This document shows, piece by piece, positions 27,822 to 35,769 of a stretch of 64,000 nucleotides of DNA. How positions within the stretch are numbered: the first letter of the stretch is position 1; every line of letters begins with the position of its first letter. The notes beneath the pieces were generated by a model. That model saw only the letters and a list, made by a program, of their open reading frames with translations, had not been told where the DNA came from and ran no database searches. The position numbers and the translations under genes are program-made. Source of the stretch: Cryobacterium breve (GTDB taxonomy: Bacteria > Actinomycetota > Actinomycetes > Actinomycetales > Microbacteriaceae); the NCBI RefSeq assembly GCF_027594785.1, contig NZ_CP075584.1, positions 2,666,001 to 2,730,000 of the forward strand, in the 5' to 3' direction.

Positions 27822-27914
27822 GACATCCGTTAACGAGAAAAACCCCGGAGAACCGGGGATTTCAGCGGGTGGCCCCGACGGGCGTCGATCCCGTGACCTC
27901 TCGATTTTCAGTCG
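27822..27914 (-). repeat. Left att copy: terminator plus 3' part of tRNA-Phe
   Basis: This matches 36559-36652 with one mismatch in the terminator loop; 27851-27914 is identical over 64 bases to 36589-36652. It contains the tRNA-Phe terminator stem CCCCGG/CCGGGG and the tRNA from its 3' end (27870) to the anticodon loop, where homology stops abruptly at TTCAGTCG. It is a partial, non-functional tRNA and marks the left boundary of the integrated element. Confidence 0.9.
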
Positions 27915-28016
27915 GATACAGGCCCTTGTGACCATGCGGAATGGGGTCAAGATCCGCGTAAAATCAACGAAGTTGCCGTCACAATGATCACTGAAATCAC
28001 CTCGTTTTCCCCCAGT

Positions 28017-28038
28017 TGTGGGCAAAATGTGGGCAAAA
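28017..28038 (+). repeat. Tandem 11-base arm-type repeats, left end
   Basis: TGTGGGCAAAA occurs twice in tandem here and twice in tandem at 36515-36536, in the same orientation. The copies lie about 100 and 50 bases from the two att cores. In a circular element they would flank attP, as integrase arm sites do. A degenerate version (CGCGCAAAAGCCG near 27790) precedes the left att copy. Confidence 0.65.
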
Positions 28039-28184
28039 ATACGGGCACCGAAGGCCTGTGGAGAGCCCGTTCAGGCGCGATATTTGTCCGAGTCTGGCGA
28101 GATCGATTTTCTGAGATCTCTGTTCGATCGACCGGTGACTTCACCGGATTGCGTCACGGAAATACGTCACAGGAACCAGGTCGT

Positions 28185-28319
28185 TCAGTCGGCCAGGCCG
28201 AGAATTACCATCACGAGCCGCTCGAGTTCGACGAGCTGCGTCTCGGAGAGCCGGCCTATCCGCTGCGAGACGCTCGCAGGACGCGCGGCGAGATCAGAAC
28301 GACCAGGACCAGCTGGCAT
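28185..28319 (-). pseudogene. Possible C-terminal fragment of a MazF/PemK-like toxin
   Basis: A 44-residue frame ends with the stretch SQRIGRLSETQLVELERLVM, continuing VILGLAD. It resembles the last helix of actinobacterial MazF-type toxins (RxGRLs..ql..le..l..iLGL). There is no N-terminal part: the frame closes with TGA a few codons before the ATG. I offer this weakly; it may be a short unrelated peptide. The 28040-28184 stretch to its left holds nothing I can identify. Confidence 0.3.
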
Positions 28320-28575
28320 GAAGAATCCCAAGATTTCGAAGGATCCCGCTCACACATGCTCAGGGCGTTTCATCTGGCCGAGGGACTGACCCCCATCCAG
28401 TTTCCCCTCTCGGGGATACGCGCCTCGCGAGGGCGGGGGTCAAAGTTAGCACTTATCGAGACGGTAACCGCCTTGGACTGCCGTACACAACTTCCGTCGA
28501 CGCCACTTCAATTCAGCGACTCAGGGATCACCCACACGCCGCCGCCTCCACGGAGCGATCGCCAGAGTTCCCAGA

Positions 28576-29010
28576 TCACGCCAGGGACTCCGCACAAGCG
28601 CGGTCAAACCATCCAGCCGCATCAACCAAGGTATCGAGAACTCTTCGACCTGCTACATATTGCTCATAGCGCGGCCGAAAAGTGGATTGCTGGTCGAAAT
28701 CCGGAAGGTCCGCAACTGGAAGCCACGCACCAAATGTCTCGATCTTGTAAGGAATGACGTAAGGAATGCTCAACCCTCCGGCCGTCTGAACTGCGAAGAA
28801 TCGATGATGGCCAAGTGCGCTACGTGCATAGCGGAGGCCGTTGACAACATTGCCTTGCGGGTCAGTGTTTCGCCGCGACCTGTAGCCCTCCACCGCCTCA
28901 AGTTCCTCATCGATGCAGATCGCCCACCATACGGACTCGGCAAGCGGCCCGTACATTGCTCCGGCCACCGAAGCCGGAGCCTGCTGAGACGCGTTCGAAA
29001 GCGGCGCCAA
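28576..29010 (-). CDS. Hypothetical protein of the element
   Basis: 144 residues, soluble, with aromatic-rich motifs SVWWAICIDEELE, GHHRFFAVQ and TFGAWLPVADLPDF. Codon use and residue composition look like a real protein and differ from the random frames around it. No family recognised. The ~200 bases to its right (29011-29214) show no gene. It is oriented like the small membrane genes beyond it. Confidence 0.55.
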   Translation of the reverse strand: MAPLSNASQQAPASVAGAMYGPLAESVWWAICIDEELEAVEGYRSRRNTDPQGNVVNGLRYARSALGHHRFFAVQTAGGLSIPYVIPYKIETFGAWLPVADLPDFDQQSTFRPRYEQYVAGRRVLDTLVDAAGWFDRACAESLA

Positions 29011-29214
29011 ATGCCTCGCGTGCTAGGCCGAGCATCTCAGTGTCGACGGCTTGCCCCTTGCCGCTCAAGGTGCACTACTTCTAATCGACAGAGGCAGCTT
29101 GGAAACGGAACTCCACAGGACCACCGCACGGAAAGCCACTACCCGCACCCGACTATCCAGCCGGCCAATGCGAGCAATACCGAGCCGATCGCCTGCAGTC
29201 GAGTGATAGACCAT

Positions 29215-29439
29215 TCATTTTTCGGCCGCTTTCGCTTGCCGTGCGCGCCGATAGCCGCGCACAAATTGCCACTCCATAATGAGGCCGAGACCTGTCAGGA
29301 CAAAAGCGGCGGCGGACTGAGTCATCCCAATCACAATCGAAAAAACAACGATGGCCGCACAGATCAACATGTTCCACCACGCCGCTACTATCCGACCGTT
29401 TGGTGAGGTGAGCCGACCGAGTCCGTTGTGATCACTCAC
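29215..29439 (-). CDS. Small membrane protein, second gene of a coupled pair
   Basis: GTG 29439 overlaps the stop of the preceding gene (GTGA), which implies translational coupling. The 74 residues hold two hydrophobic helices (IVAAWWNMLICAAIVVFSIV and a following one) and a basic C-terminus RGYRRARQAKAAEK. No family recognised. It continues in the same frame as the upstream gene's start only because of the indel described for that gene. Confidence 0.55.
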   Translation of the reverse strand: MSDHNGLGRLTSPNGRIVAAWWNMLICAAIVVFSIVIGMTQSAAAFVLTGLGLIMEWQFVRGYRRARQAKAAEK

Positions 29440-29673
29440 CGTATCTGCCCCATGAGCGCCCCGATTGAGACGCAGATACCAAGAACCACAAAGAGTGCGC
29501 CGCCCACTGCCATCAGAGCTGGTGATTGAGTTCGGCGTGTCATGCGGATGCCCTGCTGGCGTCGTTGGAGTCTCGCCAGGCTCTGATATCCGAGCGCGCT
29601 TCACGATGAAGATCACCCCGAATGCAATCGCGAACGGCCCCCACAGGAGCGCAAAGACCTGGCGCGAACTCAT
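29436..29673 (-). CDS. Small membrane protein, first gene of a coupled pair (one frameshift in sequence)
   Basis: It begins MSSRQVFALLWGPFAIAFGV and, in the frame as given, loses its second helix. Removing one base at 29578-29583 (AGGCTC on the + strand) gives KRARISELARLQRRQQGIRM, then a clean second helix (SPALMAVGGALFVVLGICVS) and a stop that overlaps the next gene's GTG. The repaired ~78-residue protein has two membrane helices around a basic loop. That the repair yields both a helix and a coupled stop is good evidence that the indel is not natural. Confidence 0.6.
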
Positions 29674-29774
29674 GCTGTGAATCCTACGGGCTGAAGGTAG
29701 CTTGGCCGTCTAAATCGCGCTCGAAGTCTCATGAGCGGTTCGAGGGCCATCCGCGCGACGCCGACAATGAAAAA

Positions 29775-29804
29775 GCGACGACCGGCACAGGTGCCGGTCG
29801 TCGC
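29775..29804 (-). terminator. Perfect hairpin with T-run on the minus strand
   Basis: GCGACGACCGGCAC (29775-29788) and its exact complement (29791-29804) are separated by 2 bases. On the minus strand the stem is followed by TTTTTC, a textbook intrinsic terminator. No minus-strand gene leads into it from the right, so it either protects the small membrane genes from read-through or is left from a lost gene. Confidence 0.7.
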
Positions 29805-29868
29805 TCAGACATTGGGATACGAGAGGCTAGACAATAAACCTAAACTCCACGCAGTCACGGTGCTAGAT

Positions 29869-29886
29869 TTTTACTAACTAGTAAAA
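29869..29886. promoter_or_regulatory. Palindromic operator upstream of the XRE gene
   Basis: TTTTACTA-AC-TAGTAAAA is a perfect 8-base inverted repeat, very A/T-rich for this genome, lying 12 bases before the XRE start. Position and symmetry fit an autoregulatory operator for the antitoxin-like repressor encoded next to it. Confidence 0.6.
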
Positions 29887-29898
29887 GGTGGTGGGGTC

Positions 29899-30474
29899 AT
29901 GAGTGCAGGAATCCTGGCTCGCTCCGCCCGTGCGGCGAGCGGTCTGAGCCAGAGTGAGCTGGCCGTTCGATCCGGGATCGCCGGTTCCTCGTTGTCGCTG
30001 ATCGAGAACGGCAAGCGTGAGCCCACTGTCGCGACGCTCGAGGCGCTCCTCCTCGCGACGCGGCACACTGTGGTCACTCTGCCGACTGTGCGCAGCGACG
30101 CGGCCCGGATTGCCTCGGAGATCGGTGCTGCGCTCGCCGCTTCCGACGCTCCCCTGGCGTTCCGGCGCTTCATGCAGCTCGCAGACAACCTTGCCGCAGA
30201 GCGAGGCGCGACACGGGTCGGCCTGACGCTGACGGAGCCGCTCCCGACCGGTTCCGAGCATTGGGACTCCGCCATCGCCGCGCTGTGTGAGTACCGACTC
30301 AACGCGGATGCGCTGCCAATCCCGGGCTGGATCCTCGCCAAGGAGGGGAACCCGGACCACCCGTGGTCGCCCCGGACCAGCGACTACGACATCCCTGCAG
30401 AGGTGGACGGGGTGCCTCGCGAATTCCGTAACCGCGGCATCCTGATTGAGGCTGCCACGCTGGAGAGCGTCTGA
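29899..30474 (+). CDS. XRE-family regulator, probable antitoxin
   Basis: The 191 residues start with a helix-turn-helix (SGLSQSELAVRSGIAGSSLSLIENGKREPT). A helical domain follows, then a C-terminal acidic region with PGWILAKEGNPDHPWSPRTS. This two-domain layout is typical of antitoxins paired with nucleotidyltransferase-type partners, whose gene normally overlaps the stop. Here the overlapping partner is truncated. The operator just upstream suggests self-repression. Confidence 0.7.
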   Translation: MSAGILARSARAASGLSQSELAVRSGIAGSSLSLIENGKREPTVATLEALLLATRHTVVTLPTVRSDAARIASEIGAALAASDAPLAFRRFMQLADNLAAERGATRVGLTLTEPLPTGSEHWDSAIAALCEYRLNADALPIPGWILAKEGNPDHPWSPRTSDYDIPAEVDGVPREFRNRGILIEAATLESV

Positions 30475-30623
30475 TGCCTGGTGACCAACTCGACCGCGAC
30501 GACCTCATCCGCGGCCTTAGTGCGGTTGTCGCGAAACTCCGCACGGCAGGCCAGCCCGCCGGGATCAAGATGAGATCGCGGGTCTTCGAAGTGCGTCTTA
30601 GAACAGGGGGATTCCAGGTTTGA
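30474..30623 (+). pseudogene. Truncated partner gene (N-terminus of a nucleotidyltransferase-like protein)
   Basis: The ATG overlaps the XRE stop (TGATG). The first ~31 residues, DRDDLIRGLSAVVAKLRTAG followed by QPAGI, match the opening helix of DUF6036/AbiEii-like nucleotidyltransferases, where a GGAAL catalytic motif should follow. Here it is replaced by an unrelated tail, KMRSRVFEVRLRTGGFQV, and a stop after 49 codons. I infer a deletion or recombination that removed the catalytic domain. Confidence 0.5.
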
Positions 30624-30904
30624 TCGAGGAAGAGAGTCATGCCGAGAAGGTTCCCGTCGGGCGCGAAATACTGCAAGGAGTCGTCTTCCTCGCGCTCGCG
30701 TTCTTTGGAGTGTTTCAGTCGTGCAGCGTCGTTTTGCAAACGAACGGGGACTGGAGCGCTCTCGTTGGCGGCGGCGGACGTGGACCCGCAGTACCGATGT
30801 TCGTCACCGTCTTCATCTGGGCGTTCCTTGCCCTAATCGGGGTTGCAGTAGTTCTTGCCTGCGTTGTGAGCCTGGTTAGAGCGATCCGCGCGCATCATGT
30901 GTAG
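30620..30904 (+). CDS. Small two-helix membrane protein
   Basis: 94 residues with a TTG start overlapping the stop of the truncated gene. There are two hydrophobic segments (LQGVVFLALAFFGVFQSCSV and FVTVFIWAFLALIGVAVVLA) joined by a Gly-rich loop. No family recognised. The lack of an ATG before the second helix is the main doubt about the start. Confidence 0.5.
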   Translation: MIEEESHAEKVPVGREILQGVVFLALAFFGVFQSCSVVLQTNGDWSALVGGGGRGPAVPMFVTVFIWAFLALIGVAVVLACVVSLVRAIRAHHV

Positions 30905-31208
30905 TCCAATATCTGGTGAAGGCAGACAATAACGAGCATTGCGGGCTCAGGATGGTATCCATTTCAGGGACGAAGATGGTCGACGTCTGGCCCAGGGATT
31001 CGACTACCTTGGGTCCGAACTTCCGGTGCCCTGTCGCGATCGATCGGTAGGTGCCTCCTGCCGGCACGTCATCGCGCGACTGTCAGCGAGGGTGCGACCA
31101 TCACTGACTGGTGTGCCAAGCGTTGTTCCGAGGCCGGCAGGACCGGAGTCGTGTGGCCCATTTTCGTCACCGAAGCGAGCCCCACGGAGGGGTCCCGAGA
31201 TGGCTGCC

Positions 31209-31260
31209 TATTCGTTTGGGTATTCGTTTGGGTATTCGTTGAGAGCGAATACCCAAACGA
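31209..31260. repeat. 12-base direct repeats ending in a 15-base hairpin
   Basis: TATTCGTTTGGG occurs at 31209-31220 and 31221-31232 and partly again at 31233-31240. TCGTTTGGGTATTCG (31224-31238) then pairs perfectly with CGAATACCCAAACGA (31246-31260). Direct iterons running into an inverted copy are typical of replication or transfer origins. The part from 30905 to here (about 300 bases) has no convincing gene. Confidence 0.7.
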
Positions 31261-31273
31261 CTACCCGAGGGCC

Positions 31274-31389
31274 CTCTTTCCCTGTCCCACCGCGACCCCC
31301 TCGCTGCGCTCGCTTCCCAACCCCCCACACCCAACGGCTTTGTGTGGGGGGTTGGGAAGTAAAGGGGTAGCGGTGGGACAGGGAAAGAG
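31274..31389. repeat. Nested double hairpin (20-bp outer, 18-bp inner arms)
   Basis: Outer arms CTCTTTCCCTGTCCCACCGC (31274-31293) and their exact complement (31370-31389) enclose inner arms CTTCCCAACCCCCCACAC (31313-31330) and their exact complement (31342-31359) around an 11-base loop. The whole can fold into one long cruciform or RNA stem. Nothing in it codes. It is the most extensive secondary structure in the element. Confidence 0.75.
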
Positions 31390-31500
31390 AAGAAGTGTGA
31401 GGGAGAGAGAAGGAGAAGAAAAAGAGAAGAGAGAAATACAAAGACAAGTACTAAAAAACAGAGGGAGCAACGGGAACAGCAGGGCGAACAGAGTCAGGAA
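31386..31500 (+). other. Polypurine tract beside the nested hairpin
   Basis: About 115 bases are almost purely A and G on the + strand (AGAGAAGAAGTGTGAGGGAG and similar), broken by only a few pyrimidines, in a region otherwise of mixed composition. Such tracts unwind easily or form triplexes and often lie beside replication or transfer origins. The 31501-31698 stretch after it holds no supported gene before the NERD start. Confidence 0.6.
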
Positions 31501-31698
31501 ATGAGGAGCTCCAAGGTGGACCGAGATCGCGAAGTGGGGGACCGGGGCAGTGCGATTGGCGACTGACTGGGAGGAATGCGTCCGGGCAGATGGATGCAAT
31601 CGGAAGCGCAGGCGAACTCGGAGCCGTGGCCCCCAGTCGTGGTCACACTAGCCCGCTATGGCCTGAGTCCTCGTCCGGGCCAACGTAGCGTTTCAAGA

Positions 31699-32607
31699 AT
31701 GAGCGGTGAAGCGGCGTTGACGCCCAAGAGAATGCGGCTGCGGTACTCCGGGCCATGCCGTATATGCGACGTCGAAATCCTTGCGGGGACCATGGCGTTC
31801 TAAGAACGCGAGACCAAGACGGTCTCCTGCTTGACCTGCGCTCAGGATTCGGCGTTGATCACTTCAGCCGTCGCAGGCCCGATTGAACGCGGCCCTATCG
31901 ATGCAGACGCGGTCACGAGCCCGGAGCGAGCACCCGAGGACCTCGAGGTGTTTGGGGGCACGGCCGGCGCATCGGCCCAGCGAGAGCACGACCGCCGCAA
32001 GGACAAGCGTGAGACAAGGATCCGTGAGAACCACCCGCATATTGGTGGGCTCATCCTGGCGCTGAGCGACGAGCCGCAGAGCACCCGGGCGTGGGCCGTC
32101 GGGGCGCAGGGCGAGGTGGCCCTGGGCCAGCGGCTCGACAAGCTCAGCGGGAGTGGCGTCCACGTGCTGCACGACCGTCGCATTCCTCCGACGCGAGCCA
32201 ATATCGATCACATTGCGGTCTGCCCCTCGGGAGTCATTGTCATCGACGCGAAGAAGTATCAGGGTCGCCCCCGGCTGCAGGTCGAAGGAGGTCTGTTCCG
32301 GCCCCGGACCGAAACGCTCATGGTCGGGTCGCGCAAACAAGACGGGCTGGTTGCTGGTGCGCTCAAGCAGGTCGCGCTAGTTAGGGCCGCGCTCGATGAC
32401 GCAGGCATCGACGGCATCCCCGTGCAGGGGATGCTCTGCTTCGTCGGAGCAGACTGGCCGCTTCTCGGTGGCGACTTCATTATCGCTGGAGTTCACGTCC
32501 TGTGGCCGAAGAAGGCCGCCGAGCACCTGCAGAAGGCGGGGCCTCTCGACGAGCCGACTATGAGACAGATCCACCGAGCTCTCGCGTCGGCCTTCCCGCC
32601 GGCGTGA
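31699..32607 (+). pseudogene. NERD-domain protein with N-terminal zinc ribbon, interrupted by an in-frame stop
   Basis: One frame runs from ATG 31699 to TGA 32607, broken by TAA at 31801-31803 (TTC TAA GAA, where TAC for Tyr would be expected). Before it lies MRLRYSGPCRICDVEILAGT, after it ERETKTVSCLTC, so the two CxxC pairs of a zinc ribbon straddle the stop. The NERD nuclease-related domain (~110-250) has GAQGEVALGQRL, DHIAVCPSGVIVIDAKKYQG (the D...DAK nuclease-like motif) and MLCFVGADWPL. Related genes occur on actinobacterial elements. The gene may be dead, or the NERD part may be made by re-initiation. Confidence 0.75.
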
Positions 32608-33057
32608 CTATATGACCTGTTCTTGAGTACCGCTGGGCCAGGGCGAGTCGGGCATCGGTCGAAGGCTTCCCAAGGACTCGGCCGATATCGGCTGCTTGTG
32701 CTTGTTCGTAGCTGGTGCGAATGCCAGAACCGACCATACGACTTCGCCTCGGTTGCGGATTGTGATGTCCACGAGTGGCCCCGAGAGAGGCCATAGGGTC
32801 CATTCCATCTGGGCGTCGGTGCCCGTGCCGCCCGATGTCTCACGCATGGTGGACAGGTTTGCGCCGCCTGTATTGGTGGCCTGGACTGACCACTCTGACA
32901 TCAGCACACTTGCTGCCTGTTCTTCGAACCGTCCATCGCTCAGTGCTGCCTCGAAGAATTCCTTGGCGCGATTGAATTCATCGTCCTCGACGAGCCACAC
33001 CTCGACGAAGAGTTGCCCGTCGAGAGTCGAGACGATGACCCTATCCGCTGCGCTCAT
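32608..33057 (-). CDS. Hypothetical protein, convergent with the NERD gene
   Basis: 149 residues, soluble, starting MSAADRVIVSTLDGQLFVEV and ending in a Pro/Ser-rich tail. It looks like an alpha/beta protein with EFFEAALSDGRFEEQAASVL as a helix. Its stop directly follows that of the NERD gene with no gap. No family recognised. Confidence 0.55.
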   Translation of the reverse strand: MSAADRVIVSTLDGQLFVEVWLVEDDEFNRAKEFFEAALSDGRFEEQAASVLMSEWSVQATNTGGANLSTMRETSGGTGTDAQMEWTLWPLSGPLVDITIRNRGEVVWSVLAFAPATNKHKQPISAESLGSLRPMPDSPWPSGTQEQVI

Positions 33058-33224
33058 ATCCGTAGTGTCGCACTCTCGGGCGCCGATCGGGCCCTGTAGG
33101 TGGGCAGAATAGTCTCAGGTCAAAGGCCCGGCTGAATGGTCCGCGGAACCGGAGCGATGAGATGAGCGAAGCGTGTGTCCGCCCGCCATCCGTAGAGGCT
33201 CAAGTACATGGGGGAGTTCATCGT

Positions 33225-33560
33225 ATGAGCGTTCGGAGAGTCAAATGGGGGAATGCGATTCTCGCACTGGCAATGCTCGCCGTCCTTGGCGCCGGAATCC
33301 AACGCTGGTCCGTGCATGACGCGACAGGCGACTGGGAATTCTGGCCCCGCGCCGCCCCCTCGAAGGTCTCGTTCGCCGGACGCCACTATGACTGTATGCC
33401 TGAGCCAACGTTGTGGGGCGAGACGATCGACGGACTCGGCTTGCGTGGACTTACCGCCGGCGGCGGTGAGATCTATTCTTCGAGCGCCGAGGCGACTACG
33501 AGCATCCGGGTGAAGGCAGGCGACGGCGTTCACACGTGCACCCTGATGGGTGGACTCTGA
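33225..33560 (+). CDS. Hypothetical membrane-anchored protein
   Basis: I start at ATG 33225 (MSVRRVKWGNAILALAMLAV) after GGGGGAG; a longer frame begins at 33162. 111 residues: a basic N-terminus, one membrane helix (~9-25) and an extracytoplasmic part with two Cys (RHYDC ... HTCTL) that could pair. No family recognised. Confidence 0.5.
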   Translation: MSVRRVKWGNAILALAMLAVLGAGIQRWSVHDATGDWEFWPRAAPSKVSFAGRHYDCMPEPTLWGETIDGLGLRGLTAGGGEIYSSSAEATTSIRVKAGDGVHTCTLMGGL

Positions 33561-33669
33561 GCCCGAGAACCTCTCTCCACCGTCCGTGGAAGCAAAACCT
33601 GTGCCCTCGATTGTCGGCGGTCCCTGGTAGATCAGGGTAGGACAGAGGCGAGCGACAACGGGAGGAAGC

Positions 33670-34834
33670 ATGGGCTCCGTGACGTCCTACGAAACGGCGA
33701 GGGGCAAGCGCTACCGGGTTCGGTACCGCACGCCTGATCGGCACCAGACGGACAAGCGCGGATTTCGCACCAAGCGGGAGGCCGAAGACTTCCTGGCCTC
33801 AGTCGAGGTTTCGAAGATGCGCGGTGAGTGGGTCGATCCGACACGGTCGAAGGTGAACGTCGGGGAGTGGGCCGAGGCCTGGTACTCGGCGCAGCTGCAG
33901 ATCAAGCCGACCACCCGGGCCGGGTACCGCCTGTATCTGGACAAGCACGTGTTGCCGAAGTGGGGGACAGTCCCATTGCGCAGCGTGCAGCACGCCGATG
34001 TGCAGCGCTGGGTCAGCAATCTGGCGGCAACGCTCGCGCCGTCGACCGTGCGGCAGATTCACTTGGTCCTGGCCGGCACGCTGAATTACGCCGTCAGGGA
34101 CGGGCGCCTCGTGAAGAGCCCGAGCGACGACATCCGCTTGCCGCGGATCGTTCGGACGCCGCGCGGGTACCTCACGCACGACCAGGTCGCTCGGCTGGCC
34201 CGAGAGTGCGGAGAATTCGGCGACGTCGTGCGGTTCCTGGCGTACACCGGGCTGCGCTGGGGCGAAATGGCCGCGTTAAAGGGTGGGGCGGGTCGATCTC
34301 AGCAGGCGGCGGATCGAAGTCGCCGAAGCGGTCTCGGAGGTCGGCGGGGCCGCTGTCTGGGGGACCCCGAAGGGCCACGGCCGCCGCTCTGTGCCGTTCC
34401 CGGCGTTGCTGGCCACCGAGCTTGCACAGAGGTGCCAGGGCAAGCGCCCGAAGGACCTCGTCTTCACGAGCGCGGCGGGTGCGTGGCTGCGCAACGGCAA
34501 TTTCCGGCACCGGCACTTCGACCCCGCACTGACGCTCATCCGCGAGGGACGCAGCACCCCGGACGATCCCGTGCGGAATGTGGAGGGCGATCCGAACTTC
34601 CCCCTCGTGACCCCGCACGACCTGAGGCACACGGCCGCGTCATTGGCGGTGTCGGCGGGGGCGAGCGTCAAGAGCGTGCAACGGATGCTGGGTCACGCCT
34701 CAGCCGCAATGACGCTCGACGTCTACGCCGACCTGTTCGACGACGACCTCGACGCCGTGGCCCGCGCACTCGATGACCAAGCGAATGCTTCAGGGCTTGG
34801 GATACAGGGGCCTATCGGGGATATCTTGCTCTGA
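33670..34834 (+). CDS. Tyrosine recombinase / integrase of the element (one frameshift in sequence)
   Basis: It begins MGSVTSYETARGKRYRVRYR, an AP2-like arm-binding domain. The SAM-like core-binding domain (~60-150, STVRQIHLVLAGTLNYAV) and the catalytic domain follow. Catalytic residues: Arg in TGLRWGEMAAL, HDLRH, LGHAS, and the nucleophile Tyr in TLDVYADLF. The frame shifts near 34275-34280 in TTAAAGGGTGGGG; one base fewer gives AALKVGRVDLSRRRIEVAEAV and a normal ~388-residue protein. This break is in a homopolymer, not in the SAGCTC motif. The enzyme should integrate the element into tRNA-Phe. Unusually, the gene sits ~1.8 kb from the nearer att. Confidence 0.88.
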
Positions 34835-34918
34835 CGCGACGAGCAGATGCTGCGACGTTTTGGATTCGACACGATAGCGTTACCGGAGAGCTTCGCTGCT
34901 TGCGTGGGAGGGGGCAAA

Positions 34919-35488
34919 ATGTGGTCACGGCAAGCCAGGGTCGTAACAGGCGTCACGGCCTTGGCCGTTGGGGCCGTGGGGATCGTGGGCCGCAGCGTTC
35001 CGGCCGCCCAGCGGGGTGACACCGAATTCCTTTCGCTGACCGTAGTCTCGTGCACGGTCGGTGCGGTGGTGTTTCTTGCGTTTATCGCGGGGATGTTCGC
35101 AAGCTATGGGCCAGCGCAAATTTGCGCGCAGCGCCTACGTCACGCATATCCAGATGATTTCGTCTTCGCTGCCAGCATGAAAGTCGGAGATGTAATCGAA
35201 GGGTTTGATACCTCATCTCTGGGCCCAGGCGATCACCGGCCACCGCTCGCGGTTTTCGCGATGAAGGCCACAGCTGAAGAGATCTCGTTCTGGGCCGGAG
35301 TTCGACATCAGCGAAAATTCCTTCAGATCCCGTGGGTACTCGTGAAGCATGTCGATGTAGATCGTCATCCGGGCGGCGGGAAGCGTCTTCGGCTATTGAA
35401 CATCGAGCTTATTGATCCAGCCTTTCCGACTTTGGAGCCTGCGGATTGCGGCAGAAACGTGGCTCGGCTTTTCACAACTGAAGACTGA
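34919..35488 (+). CDS. Two-helix membrane protein, distant relative of copies 1 and 2
   Basis: ATG 34919 gives 189 residues: two hydrophobic segments (about 9-28 and 41-63), then a cytoplasmic domain with FVFAASMKVGDVIEGF and ISFWAGVRHQRKFLQIPWVL. The order of helices and the domain pattern (ISFWAG...IPWVLVKHVDVD) parallel VEMWAWDSRTPRRAVRI...SVTIDWDYV in the proteins at 27072 and 35770. I infer a diverged paralog. Function unknown. Confidence 0.55.
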   Translation: MWSRQARVVTGVTALAVGAVGIVGRSVPAAQRGDTEFLSLTVVSCTVGAVVFLAFIAGMFASYGPAQICAQRLRHAYPDDFVFAASMKVGDVIEGFDTSSLGPGDHRPPLAVFAMKATAEEISFWAGVRHQRKFLQIPWVLVKHVDVDRHPGGGKRLRLLNIELIDPAFPTLEPADCGRNVARLFTTED

Positions 35489-35769
35489 CGAACTCGAGAG
35501 TCTCTCTCTTCGACTAGAGACGCTTCGACTTTCTGGTTCGCCAGCGGGCCGCTGATGGGCATCTGATGCGTGCCGGGGTGGCGGAGTGCGAATGGCTGCA
35601 GCCGTAACTATCGTTTCCGTGCCCGCGCCTGCGCTCTGATTCGAGTCGATCGAGCGATATGTTTGGCGGAAGCACCCCGCCTGTGCTGATTAGCTTCTCG
35701 ATCGCGGGATGGGTCCCGTGGACGGAAGCTCGCTCGACCACGTACTACATGGAGTTTGGAGTGCGTGCG

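Noticed and set aside
27984..28757. A 257-codon frame at the left end of the element
   Set aside because: Composition is erratic (Arg/Ser/Pro/His-rich, no domain), it starts without a ribosome site, and it overlaps a more protein-like minus-strand gene at 28576-29010.
30939..31370. A 143-codon frame across the iteron and hairpin block
   Set aside because: Its sequence simply translates the repeats and hairpin arms (SFGYSFGYS, PPRPPRC). No start signal and no resemblance to a protein.
31801..31803. Stop-codon recoding in the NERD gene
   Set aside because: TAA is not used for selenocysteine or pyrrolysine, and no recoding signal is visible. A nonsense mutation or re-initiation is simpler.
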